DNA of 64,000 nt from Cycloclasticus sp. 46_120_T64 (GTDB lineage: Bacteria; Pseudomonadota; Gammaproteobacteria; Methylococcales; Cycloclasticaceae): assembly GCA_002162695.1 (NCBI GenBank), contig MAAM01000001.1, forward strand, positions 62,001-126,000, in the 5' to 3' direction. The position numbers and the translations under genes are program-made. Each line of letters starts with the position of its first letter. The stretch's first letter is position 1. The notes beneath the pieces are model-generated. The model saw only the letters and a list, made by a program, of their open reading frames with translations. It was not told where the DNA came from and searched no databases. Below, piece after piece: positions 24,880-33,778 of the stretch.

Positions 24880-26739
24880 ATGTCTTGGACAAAAAAAGTA
24901 TTAAGAATTAACTTGAGCGCTGGCACTTGTGAAGCGGAGCCGCTCAATATGGAGTGGGCTGAACTGTACCTTGGACAGCGTGGATTAGGTACTAAGTACC
25001 TATCAGAAGAAGTACCGCCGACCACCGAACCCTTATCGCCAGAGAATAAAATGTACCTGATTACTGGCCCATTGACCGGCACCATGGCGTCAACGGCAGG
25101 GCGTTATTCGGTGGTGACGAAAAGCCCGTTAACCGGTGCGGTGGCTTGTTCAAACTCAGGTGGTTTTTTTGGTAACGAAATGAAGTGCGCCGGCTGGGAT
25201 ATGGTTATTCTAGAGGGCAAAGCAGCCAGCCCGGTATACATCAGCATTAACGATGATAATGCTGAAATCTTACCCGCCGATGATATTTGGGGTAAATCAG
25301 TCTGGGAAGCCGATGAGTGGTTGCATAGCAAACACCAAGACCCGCAATTACGGGTGGCCGCGATTGGAGTGCCTGGGGAAAAAGGGGTGCTGTACTCCGC
25401 AATTATCAACGACTTACACCGCGCTGCTGGACGATCTGGGGTGGGCACGGTGATGGGCTCAAAGAACGTTAAGGCGGTGGTTATTCGTGGTAGTAAAGGA
25501 GTGCACGTCGACAAACCGAAAGAATTTTTTGAGGCGACCAATGCGGCGAAGGCGATTTTGGCGGGTAACCCGGTTACTGCTGAAGGCATGCCAACCTTGG
25601 GCACCCAAGTTCTGATGAATGTGATCAATGAAATGGGCGCTATGCCGACTAAAAATTGGCAGCACTCGGTGTTTGAAGGGGCTTCCAAAGTTTCTGGTGA
25701 AGCAATGCTTGAACCCCGTGAGTCGGATGGCAAGGCCAACCTAACACGCAATGGGGCTTGTTTTGCTTGTACCATCGCTTGTGGGCGTATTTCCACGATC
25801 GACCCGCAGCACTTCACGGTTAAAAATAGAGAAGATTTACATCATTCATACCACGGTAATTCGGGCGGTTTGGAGTATGAAGCCGCATGGGCGCTAGGTT
25901 GTGATACAGGAATCGATGATATTGATGCGCTGACCTATGCAAACTTCGTCTGTAATGAACAAGGTTTAGACCCTATTTCCTTAGGCTCTACCATTGCGGC
26001 GGCGATGGAAATGTATGAAGAGGGCATTATTACTAAGGCCGATACCGGTGGCATAGACTTGAGCTTTGGCAATGTCGAAGCGATGGTGAAATGTACTGAA
26101 TTGGTCGGCGCGGCTGAGGGTTTTGGCCTAGAGCTAGGTATGGGCTCGGCGCGTTTTTGTGCTAAATATGGCCACCCTGAGTTGTCGATGACGGTGCGCT
26201 CACAAGAGTTCCCTGCTTATGACCCCAGAGGCATTCAAGGTATGGGTTTGGGTTTTGCTACGTCTAATCGAGGGGCTTGTCACCTTCGAGGTTATACGGT
26301 GGCGTCGGAAGTGCTCGGTATTCCTATTAAAACCGACCCATTGGTTACCGACGGTAAGGCGGAATTACAAATCGGCTTCCAAGATGCGACCGCCGCTTTC
26401 GATTCGGCGGGTATTTGTATCTTTACCTCGTTTGCTTGGACGCTCGATGACGTTGCGCCACAATTAAATGCCGATTCGGCAGGTGAGTGGACGGCTGAGC
26501 GTTTGGCGGAGATTGGTGAGCGGGTGTGGAATTTAGAACGGATTTATAATGAAGCGGCTGGACAAGGTGCAATCGCCGATAAATTACCACCAAGATTATT
26601 GAATGAAGCTATCAAAGCGGGGCCTGCGAAGGGCAAGGTTAACGGTTTGCCGGTGATGTTACCAGAGTATTATCGTGCGCGTGGCTGGACTGAGGACGGC
26701 GTTGTTAGCGAAGAAACGAAGGCGCGATTAGGCATCTAA
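24880..26739 (+). CDS. Aldehyde:ferredoxin oxidoreductase family enzyme (W/Mo-bispyranopterin)
   Basis: 619 residues, GAGGAGATAGCTG before the ATG. N-terminal AOR domain with LGQRGLGTKYLSEEV, GPLTGTMASTAGRYSVVTKSPLTG, SNSGGFFGNEMK and AAGRSGVGTVMGSKNVKAV. The [4Fe-4S] ligands are C294, C297 and C301 (CFACTIAC) and C513 (DSAGICIF); pterin contacts are expected in CDTGIDDIDALTYAN and GFATSNRGACHLRGY. The family oxidises aldehydes to acids, or reduces acids, with tungsten or molybdenum. Substrate and metal are not readable. Transcription probably ends at the hairpin at 26764. Confidence 0.95.
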   Translation: MSWTKKVLRINLSAGTCEAEPLNMEWAELYLGQRGLGTKYLSEEVPPTTEPLSPENKMYLITGPLTGTMASTAGRYSVVTKSPLTGAVACSNSGGFFGNEMKCAGWDMVILEGKAASPVYISINDDNAEILPADDIWGKSVWEADEWLHSKHQDPQLRVAAIGVPGEKGVLYSAIINDLHRAAGRSGVGTVMGSKNVKAVVIRGSKGVHVDKPKEFFEATNAAKAILAGNPVTAEGMPTLGTQVLMNVINEMGAMPTKNWQHSVFEGASKVSGEAMLEPRESDGKANLTRNGACFACTIACGRISTIDPQHFTVKNREDLHHSYHGNSGGLEYEAAWALGCDTGIDDIDALTYANFVCNEQGLDPISLGSTIAAAMEMYEEGIITKADTGGIDLSFGNVEAMVKCTELVGAAEGFGLELGMGSARFCAKYGHPELSMTVRSQEFPAYDPRGIQGMGLGFATSNRGACHLRGYTVASEVLGIPIKTDPLVTDGKAELQIGFQDATAAFDSAGICIFTSFAWTLDDVAPQLNADSAGEWTAERLAEIGERVWNLERIYNEAAGQGAIADKLPPRLLNEAIKAGPAKGKVNGLPVMLPEYYRARGWTEDGVVSEETKARLGI

Positions 26740-26763
26740 GCGAGTCGTTATTAGTAAAATACT

Positions 26764-26794
26764 GGGGCGAGCTCATTGAGCATCGCCCCTTTTT
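26764..26794 (+). terminator. Terminator or attenuator after the AOR gene
   Basis: GGGGCGA (26764-26770) pairs with TCGCCCC (26783-26789), with an inner GCTC/GAGC pairing, followed by TTTTT. It lies between the AOR gene and the moaD-like gene, so readthrough or a second promoter is needed for the latter. Confidence 0.8.
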
Positions 26795-26859
26795 AGTCTG
26801 GGCTAAGGAGCACCGTTTAAATGCTGGTCGGCTTTGAACCCCTTAATTGATGTAACTCT

Positions 26860-27120
26860 ATGACAGAAAAAATAACCGTAAAACTGTTCGCAAGTTTGAT
26901 GCGATACCTACCTGTTAATAATACAAAGTCACACGGATTTGATCACGCTATCCATGCCGATACCACCGTGGGGCAGGTGATTGATGCCCTGCAGTTACCG
27001 CGCGAGGGCCTGCATATCGTGTTATTAAATGGTGTGTACCTAGAGCCTGAGTTGCGTGAATCAACGCCGCTAAATGACGCCGATGTGCTGAGTTTTTGGC
27101 CTGCGGTAGCGGGTGGCTAG
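26860..27120 (+). CDS. MoaD/ThiS-family ubiquitin-like protein
   Basis: 86 residues ending in GG (FWPAVAGG), the C terminus that MoaD/ThiS proteins use for adenylation and thiocarboxylate formation. The beta-grasp pattern is clear: KITVKLFASLMRYLP-like start, VGQVIDALQLP, IVLLNGVYLEPE, PLNDADVLSFWP. As part of the AOR gene set (AorD-like position) it is probably the sulfur carrier for the W/Mo pterin. No strong ribosome site is seen. The following gene overlaps it by eight bases if it starts at GTG 27113. Confidence 0.88.
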   Translation: MTEKITVKLFASLMRYLPVNNTKSHGFDHAIHADTTVGQVIDALQLPREGLHIVLLNGVYLEPELRESTPLNDADVLSFWPAVAGG

Positions 27121-27409
27121 GATAAGAGAGAGCAAGCTCAGTCTAGAGATGGGTTTTAGCCGTGACGAGTTTATTCGCTCTTTAGAGAAACAAACTAGTT
27201 TGAAATATAACCGGCAAGGTAACTGTATTCAGCTGTATTTTGCCAATAAAACGGTGTTGCTAACCTTGGGGGGACAGCGGTTTCGGCAGATAGGGTCTTT
27301 ACGCTTGCGCTGCCTCAGGGTCGATTTTGATTTTTCCGCGTTAACCGAACTTGAGCAAGAACAACTGCTGCAGCAGTTCCTGCTCAAGTTTAATCGCGGT
27401 GGTGGTTAA
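27113..27409 (+). CDS. Small uncharacterised protein of the AOR gene set
   Basis: 98 codons from GTG 27113; an ATG at 27149 ([16 protein letters not shown]) is an alternative and would give 86 residues without overlap. I do not recognise a named family. The sequence has a charged N terminus, a central beta-like part ([34 protein letters not shown], split here) and a C-terminal helix ending [10 protein letters not shown]. The closing GGG and the tight linkage to the MoaD-like gene suggest a role in maturing the AOR cofactor, but this is only context. Its TAA overlaps the pyrE stop (27406-27409, TTAA). Confidence 0.75.
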   Translation: MARIRESKLSLEMGFSRDEFIRSLEKQTSLKYNRQGNCIQLYFANKTVLLTLGGQRFRQIGSLRLRCLRVDFDFSALTELEQEQLLQQFLLKFNRGGG

Positions 27410-28047
27410 TTTGTGCCGTATTGTTCGCGGTACTTTAGAATCTGTTCGAGCTGTTCTGTATTAGCCGTTTTTTCTAAGTAGCTAATAATATCAGCCAGGC
27501 TAATGATAGAGGCGACTTTAAAACCGTAGCTTTTTTCTACGTCGTCAATGGCGGAGGTTTCACCACGGCCTTTTTCTTGCCGATTCAGTGAAATGAGCAC
27601 CCCAGCGGCGCTGGCACCGGCCTGCTGAATAATTTCAACCGATTCGCGAACCGAAGTGCCGGCACTGATAACATCGTCGATGATCAGCGCCTTACCGCTT
27701 AATTCTGCGCCGACTAATAAACCACCTTCGCCATGATCTTTTACTTCCTTACGGTTGAAGATGTAAGGCACGTCCTTATTAGCGATTTCTGATAAACCAA
27801 TTGAAATGGCGCAAACCAAAGGAATGCCCTTATAAGCAGGGCCGTATAGGCTGTCGTACTCGATGCCTGAGTCGGCGAGTGCGAGTGCATAAAACTGGCC
27901 TAGTTTACGCAGGCGATCACCGGTATTAAATAGCCCAGTGTTAAAGAAATAAGGGCTGACCCGGCCCGATTTTAGGGTGAATTCACCAAACTTTAATACC
28001 TCGCATTCGAGTGCAAATTCAATAAAGTCTTGTTTGTAATTTTTCAT
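27406..28047 (-). CDS. pyrE: Orotate phosphoribosyltransferase
   Basis: 213 residues, the E. coli length. [36 protein letters not shown] (N-terminal signature, split by motif), [22 protein letters not shown] and the PRPP loop [13 protein letters not shown]. It forms OMP from orotate in pyrimidine synthesis. It is convergent with the AOR gene set. In E. coli pyrE follows rph with attenuation; here rph is nearby on the same strand (30029-30745) but three genes intervene. Confidence 0.98.
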   Translation of the reverse strand: MKNYKQDFIEFALECEVLKFGEFTLKSGRVSPYFFNTGLFNTGDRLRKLGQFYALALADSGIEYDSLYGPAYKGIPLVCAISIGLSEIANKDVPYIFNRKEVKDHGEGGLLVGAELSGKALIIDDVISAGTSVRESVEIIQQAGASAAGVLISLNRQEKGRGETSAIDDVEKSYGFKVASIISLADIISYLEKTANTEQLEQILKYREQYGTN

Positions 28048-28078
28048 GGTTAATTTCTGTGGCTAATGAGTTTGTATT

Positions 28079-28276
28079 TTATTCTGTGTCAGTATGGGCT
28101 GTCAGATTAATTTGCTGGCTACTGGCATCGAGCTCAATGTGAAGCTCGATCGGTCGGCAGCAAACACTGCAATCTTCAATGGTGTGTAGGCTTCCCTGCG
28201 AGGTGTCAATCAGGGTTTCGATGTGTTCGCCGCAATAGGGACAGCTGTAGTTGTGTTCAATAAGTTGGGCGTGCAT
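28079..28276 (-). CDS. CPXCG-motif cysteine-rich protein
   Basis: 65 residues. The ATG at 28274-28276 shares one base with the hemW stop (TGATG), so it is translationally coupled to hemW. C12-P-Y-C15-G and a second set in EDCSVCCRP form a predicted zinc ribbon; the rest is acidic. This short family is widespread in gammaproteobacteria without known function. Confidence 0.85.
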   Translation of the reverse strand: MHAQLIEHNYSCPYCGEHIETLIDTSQGSLHTIEDCSVCCRPIELHIELDASSQQINLTAHTDTE

Positions 28277-29424
28277 CAAACTGCGAGGAAGGGCTCTAAG
28301 GTGTCGTTCAAAAAGTTCCAGCCTTGCTCGGTGCAGCGGTATGAGCCGTCGCTGGTTTGTAGTAGCTTTTTAGCGACTAATTGTTCGAGAATAGGTTGGA
28401 TGTCGGCAGGATCTAGACGGCTACGTTGCTGGTATAACTCTAAGCTAAAGCCGGATTTTAGCCGTAAGGCATTCATCATGAATTCGAAGGGTAACTGGCT
28501 TGTGGGGATTGTATTTTGACCGCCAATTGCACCGGCACTACCCGCGTGTTGGCTGTACTCGCGTGGTTGTTTTTTCTTCCAACGACGGCTAATGCTGCCG
28601 TCTGGCAAGCTGAGTTTGCCGTGCGCACCGGCACCAATGCCAATATAGTCGCCAAATTGCCAGTAATTGAGATTGTGCTGTGAACGTTGTTGTGGAGCCG
28701 CATAGGCGGAGACTTCGTACTGTTGTAATTGCGGTTTAATGATTCCCTGGCAAGCGCTCTGCATGTCCCAGATTAAGTCATCGTGCGGCAAACTCGGCGG
28801 CTGCTGATAAAACAGGGTGTTTTTTTCTAGAGTCAATTGGTAGAGGGATAAATGACCAGTTTGATAGCTGAGGGCTTGTTCAACATCAGCGCAGGCTTGG
28901 CTTAAGCTTTGTTCGGGTAGGCCAAACATTAAGTCGATATTGATCCGTGAAAAGCCCGCGTCTTGTGCCATTACAATCGCGCGATGGGCTTGTGTCGCGT
29001 CGTGTACGCGACCCAGTTTTTGTAAGTGGCTGTCGTTGAAGCTTTGCACACCGATAGACAAGCGGTTGATACCAATGTGCCGAAAGGCGGAAAATTTATC
29101 CGCTTCGGCGGTGCCGGGGTTGGCCTCTAGGGTGATTTCTATATCATCGGCGATGTTTAATTGCTGGTGTACGGCCTTTAACACCTGATCGATACTCTCC
29201 GCAGAAAACAAACTGGGAGTGCCGCCACCAATAAAGATGCTGCTCAGTTGTCGACCCGCTAATCGCGGAGCCTCTTCGTTGAGGTCTCGGATCAGCGCGT
29301 TGACATAAGCCTGTTCGTCATAGTCGTCACGTTTTTCGTGCGAATTGAAGTCACAATAGGGGCATTTCTTGATGCACCAAGGGATGTGTATATAAAGGCT
29401 GTAAGTGGTATCCAGTGGTTTCAT
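28276..29424 (-). CDS. hemW: HemW-type radical SAM heme chaperone
   Basis: 382 residues. YIHIPWCIKKCPYCDFNSH holds the CX3CX2C radical-SAM cluster; FIGGGTPSLFSAESI, ITLEANPGTAE, GVQSFNDSHLQKLGRVHDA and NIDLMFGLPEQSL follow. Length and motifs fit HemW (formerly annotated as HemN-like coproporphyrinogen oxidase); the extra N-terminal residues needed for HemN activity are absent. It donates heme to membrane enzymes and may therefore assist the respiratory oxidases. The start overlaps rdgB by four bases. Confidence 0.94.
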   Translation of the reverse strand: MKPLDTTYSLYIHIPWCIKKCPYCDFNSHEKRDDYDEQAYVNALIRDLNEEAPRLAGRQLSSIFIGGGTPSLFSAESIDQVLKAVHQQLNIADDIEITLEANPGTAEADKFSAFRHIGINRLSIGVQSFNDSHLQKLGRVHDATQAHRAIVMAQDAGFSRINIDLMFGLPEQSLSQACADVEQALSYQTGHLSLYQLTLEKNTLFYQQPPSLPHDDLIWDMQSACQGIIKPQLQQYEVSAYAAPQQRSQHNLNYWQFGDYIGIGAGAHGKLSLPDGSISRRWKKKQPREYSQHAGSAGAIGGQNTIPTSQLPFEFMMNALRLKSGFSLELYQQRSRLDPADIQPILEQLVAKKLLQTSDGSYRCTEQGWNFLNDTLEPFLAV

Positions 29425-30032
29425 GCCTGCTTATTAAAGTAATTGCTAATTTGTGGCATTAGTTGTTTTAATGCTTGCGCGCGGTGGCTTAGCTGGTTTT
29501 TGATCGCGGGCTCTAGTGCCGCCGATACGCTATTGAGTTGCGGGATGTAAAACACCGGGTCGTAGCCAAAGCCGTTATTGCCGGATTTTTCAAAGGCGAT
29601 GCGCCCCTCCCATACCCCATGAGCAATCAATGGTGATGGATCCTTGGCGTGGGCCATGAAAACCATCACACAATGAAAGCGTGCACTGCGTTGCGCTTCG
29701 TTAACGTCTGCGAGTGCTTGCAATAACTTATCGGTATTGCGTTGGTCATCGGATGGCAGCCCCGCGTAACGCGCCGAGTGAACCCCCGGTTGACCATTCA
29801 GGGCGTCCACTTCTAAGCCTGAATCATCGGCTATTGCCGGTAATTGAGAAATTTCAGCGGCGTGCCGCGCCTTGATGATGGCGTTTTCGACAAAGGTGGA
29901 GCCGCTTTCATCGGCCTCAGTGACCTTGAACTGGGACTGCGAAATGACCTCGATCGCTTGCTGTTGAAGGATCGCTTGGATTTCCGCGATCTTTCCTTTA
30001 TTACCGCTAGCTAAAACGATGCGCTGTTTCAT
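29421..30032 (-). CDS. rdgB: dITP/XTP pyrophosphatase (RdgB/HAM1)
   Basis: 203 residues. [61 protein letters not shown] and GYDPVFYIP are the family blocks. It removes non-canonical purine triphosphates from the nucleotide pool. It forms overlapping ATGA junctions with rph upstream and hemW downstream. Confidence 0.97.
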   Translation of the reverse strand: MKQRIVLASGNKGKIAEIQAILQQQAIEVISQSQFKVTEADESGSTFVENAIIKARHAAEISQLPAIADDSGLEVDALNGQPGVHSARYAGLPSDDQRNTDKLLQALADVNEAQRSARFHCVMVFMAHAKDPSPLIAHGVWEGRIAFEKSGNNGFGYDPVFYIPQLNSVSAALEPAIKNQLSHRAQALKQLMPQISNYFNKQA

Positions 30033-30745
30033 TTGGCGAGAGCGTCACGTTGCTTTTGCATTAGTTCATTAATGCCTTTAGTGGCAAGGTCTAACATGGC
30101 GTCTAATTCTTCACGACGGAAGGCGTGACCTTCGGCGGTGCCTTGTACTTCGATGAACGCACCTGCGTCATTCATGATCACGTTCATGTCGGTTTCGGCT
30201 TCTGAGTCCTCAGGGTAATCTAGGTCGAGTACCGGCTCACCATTATAGATGCCAACGGATACCGCAGCGAGTTGGCCATGTAGTGGGTTTTTACTGATTT
30301 TTTTCTCGGCCAATAAACTATCGATGGCGATTGATAGGGCGATATAACTACCGGTGATGGCTGCGGTGCGGGTGCCGCCGTCGGCTTGTAATACGTCGCA
30401 GTCAATCGTAATGGTATAACCGTCTAAGGCATTTAAGTTAACCGCGGCGCGTAAGGAGCGGCCAATTAGGCGTTGGATTTCCTGGGTGCGACCGCTCTGT
30501 TTGCCACGGGCGGCTTCACGGCCCATGCGTGAATGAGTAGAGCGGGGGAGCATGCCGTATTCGGCGGTGACCCAGCCTTGTTTTTTGTCTTTCAGGAAAC
30601 GCGGTACGCGGCTTTCTACCGATGCGGTACATAGAACTTGAGTGTTACCGCAGGCGATTAATACCGAGCCTTCAGCGTGCATGGTGAAATTGGTTGTGAT
30701 GTTAACTTCGCGAAGTTGATCCGCTTTGCGTCCACTTGGTCTCAT
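30029..30745 (-). CDS. rph: Ribonuclease PH
   Basis: 238 residues. [77 protein letters not shown] and the C-terminal [17 protein letters not shown] phosphorolytic 3'-exonuclease that trims tRNA. It is the first gene of the rph-rdgB-hemW-CPXCG series. The frame is intact, unlike the truncated rph of E. coli K-12. Confidence 0.97.
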   Translation of the reverse strand: MRPSGRKADQLREVNITTNFTMHAEGSVLIACGNTQVLCTASVESRVPRFLKDKKQGWVTAEYGMLPRSTHSRMGREAARGKQSGRTQEIQRLIGRSLRAAVNLNALDGYTITIDCDVLQADGGTRTAAITGSYIALSIAIDSLLAEKKISKNPLHGQLAAVSVGIYNGEPVLDLDYPEDSEAETDMNVIMNDAGAFIEVQGTAEGHAFRREELDAMLDLATKGINELMQKQRDALAK

Positions 30746-30823
30746 GTTTGTTCCCGAATAAATAAACGCGCATTATAGGCCAAGATCTGTGGGTGGTGAT
30801 TGATTAATCCCTAAAGTCACACT

Positions 30824-31729
30824 TTATAAATAATTCATCGCGTTTAAGAAGTCGTGAGTCGTTTGTGGCCTTTTGCTGGGCTCGATTTGCATTGCCCAAT
30901 CAATGGCATACAGTAGTTTTTGTGCGATATCGCCCTGATGGCGTATATGACAAGGTGGCAATTGCCGGATTTTTTCAAGATCAGACGCCGCCGGTGGAGT
31001 GGATCTATCTAAGCAGCTGCGCATGCTTGCGCCGATCGCGTAGATATCGCTCCACGGGCCTAGGGCTTGTAAATTACTGTGCTGCTCGGGGGCTGCGTAA
31101 CCTCGGGTCATGCTATGTGCCTGCGGTTGTTGCTGCTTTTTATACAGCAGGGCCGAGCCAAAATCGAGAATAAGCGGGTTGTTGGAGGGGCGTAATAAAA
31201 TATTGTCGGGTTTAATGTCTAAGTGTAAAACGCCGCGGTGGTGCATGTTTTTTATACAGCTGATAACGGGTTTGAAAACAGATAACAGAAACTCACCCGT
31301 GACGGGTTGTTTGTTCTGTTTCAAGTGATGACCTAGGGTCGTGCCGTAGTCAAAGTTCATCACGATATAGGCGGTATTATTGGCGAGGAAAAAGCTTAAT
31401 ACACTGACGATGTTAGGGTGTTTTAAGCTACTCAGCAGAGTGGCTTCTTCCATAAATAAACGTCGGCCACGTTGAAACAACACCGCGCTGGCTTCGTCGC
31501 AGGGGCTAACATTCAGCCCGTCTCTGAGTGTGAGTTGTTTGGGTTTGTACTCTTTAATCGCGACCTGTTGTTGGTCTTTGAGTTGGCGGGCCAAGTAAAC
31601 GGTGCTAAAGCCGCCTTCTGCTAGTGTGCGCTCAATGACATAGTCATCCAGGACGGTGCCGGAGGGTAAGGCTTGGCGGCGTATCGATGGCTTGACGGCT
31701 GCGTTGAGTGGTGGGTTTTTGTGAAACAG
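30824..31729 (-). CDS. Ser/Thr protein kinase (Hanks type), probable non-ATG start
   Basis: No ATG, GTG or TTG lies in frame between the upstream stop (31754-31756) and a TTG at 31594 that is already inside the kinase fold. The preferred start is CTG at 31727-31729, nine bases after AAGAGG, giving 301 residues. The glycine loop LAEGGFSTVYLA and lysine VAIKEY are then included, followed by the catalytic loop VLHLDIKPDNILL, DFG (LILDFGSAL), YAAPEQ and WSDIYAIG. All catalytic residues are present, so it should be active. No C-terminal sensor or membrane segment is seen. Targets are unknown. Divergent from yicC. Confidence 0.82.
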   Translation of the reverse strand: MFHKNPPLNAAVKPSIRRQALPSGTVLDDYVIERTLAEGGFSTVYLARQLKDQQQVAIKEYKPKQLTLRDGLNVSPCDEASAVLFQRGRRLFMEEATLLSSLKHPNIVSVLSFFLANNTAYIVMNFDYGTTLGHHLKQNKQPVTGEFLLSVFKPVISCIKNMHHRGVLHLDIKPDNILLRPSNNPLILDFGSALLYKKQQQPQAHSMTRGYAAPEQHSNLQALGPWSDIYAIGASMRSCLDRSTPPAASDLEKIRQLPPCHIRHQGDIAQKLLYAIDWAMQIEPSKRPQTTHDFLNAMNYL

Positions 31730-31847
31730 GGTATGAATCCTCTTGAAAACAGCCTACTATTTATCTTTTGAGACCTAAGTATAACGACGGCACTTGCTAG
31801 GTTATGCGGAGGACTCCTTTCGATAAAACTTAATTATAGGCGACAAA

Positions 31848-33370
<1,523 letters not shown>

Positions 33371-33397
33371 TGACTATATATTTTATAAGGGGTTCAA

Positions 33398-33670
33398 ATG
33401 GCACGTGTAACTGTATCGGATTGTCTGGAGAAGGTAGATAATCGTTTTGAGTTGGTTTTATTAGCGTCTCGACGTGCCCGCCAAATTATGGAAGGTGCGG
33501 AACCAAGCCTTGACATTGAAAATGATAAACCAACGGTGCTTGCATTAAGAGAAATTGCCGCGGGAAATATTACCGAGCAAGTACTGGACGCAGTGGATAA
33601 CCCGCCGATTGAAGAGTTATTCGTTGATGAGGTTGACCCGCTTAACGCAGAAAAAACAGCTGACGAGTAA
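33398..33670 (+). CDS. rpoZ: RNA polymerase omega subunit
   Basis: 90 residues. [29 protein letters not shown] is diagnostic, followed by [15 protein letters not shown]. Omega helps assemble RNA polymerase and contributes to ppGpp binding, so its linkage with spoT is meaningful. Ribosome site AAGGGG nine bases upstream. A terminator-like hairpin lies between it and spoT. Confidence 0.98.
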   Translation: MARVTVSDCLEKVDNRFELVLLASRRARQIMEGAEPSLDIENDKPTVLALREIAAGNITEQVLDAVDNPPIEELFVDEVDPLNAEKTADE

Positions 33671-33730
33671 TATCATCACGACTATTTAAGGATAGTATCG
33701 CCACTAGCTTGTCTTTGGTGATAGACTCGA

Positions 33731-33760
33731 ATGCCCATGATGCCATCATGGGCATTTTTT
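33731..33760 (+). terminator. Terminator between rpoZ and spoT
   Basis: ATGCCCATGA (33731-33740) pairs with TCATGGGCAT (33746-33755), five-base loop, T-run to 33760. It ends 18 bases before the spoT ATG, so spoT depends on partial readthrough or another promoter. Confidence 0.85.
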
Positions 33761-33778
33761 ATGCGAGCTAAATAATTT

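Noticed and set aside
25104..25817. 237-codon frame antisense to the AOR gene
   Set aside because: It is the shadow of a highly conserved enzyme frame and shows no domain features.
31594..31594. TTG 31594 as the kinase start
   Set aside because: It would remove the glycine-rich loop that is encoded in frame just upstream.
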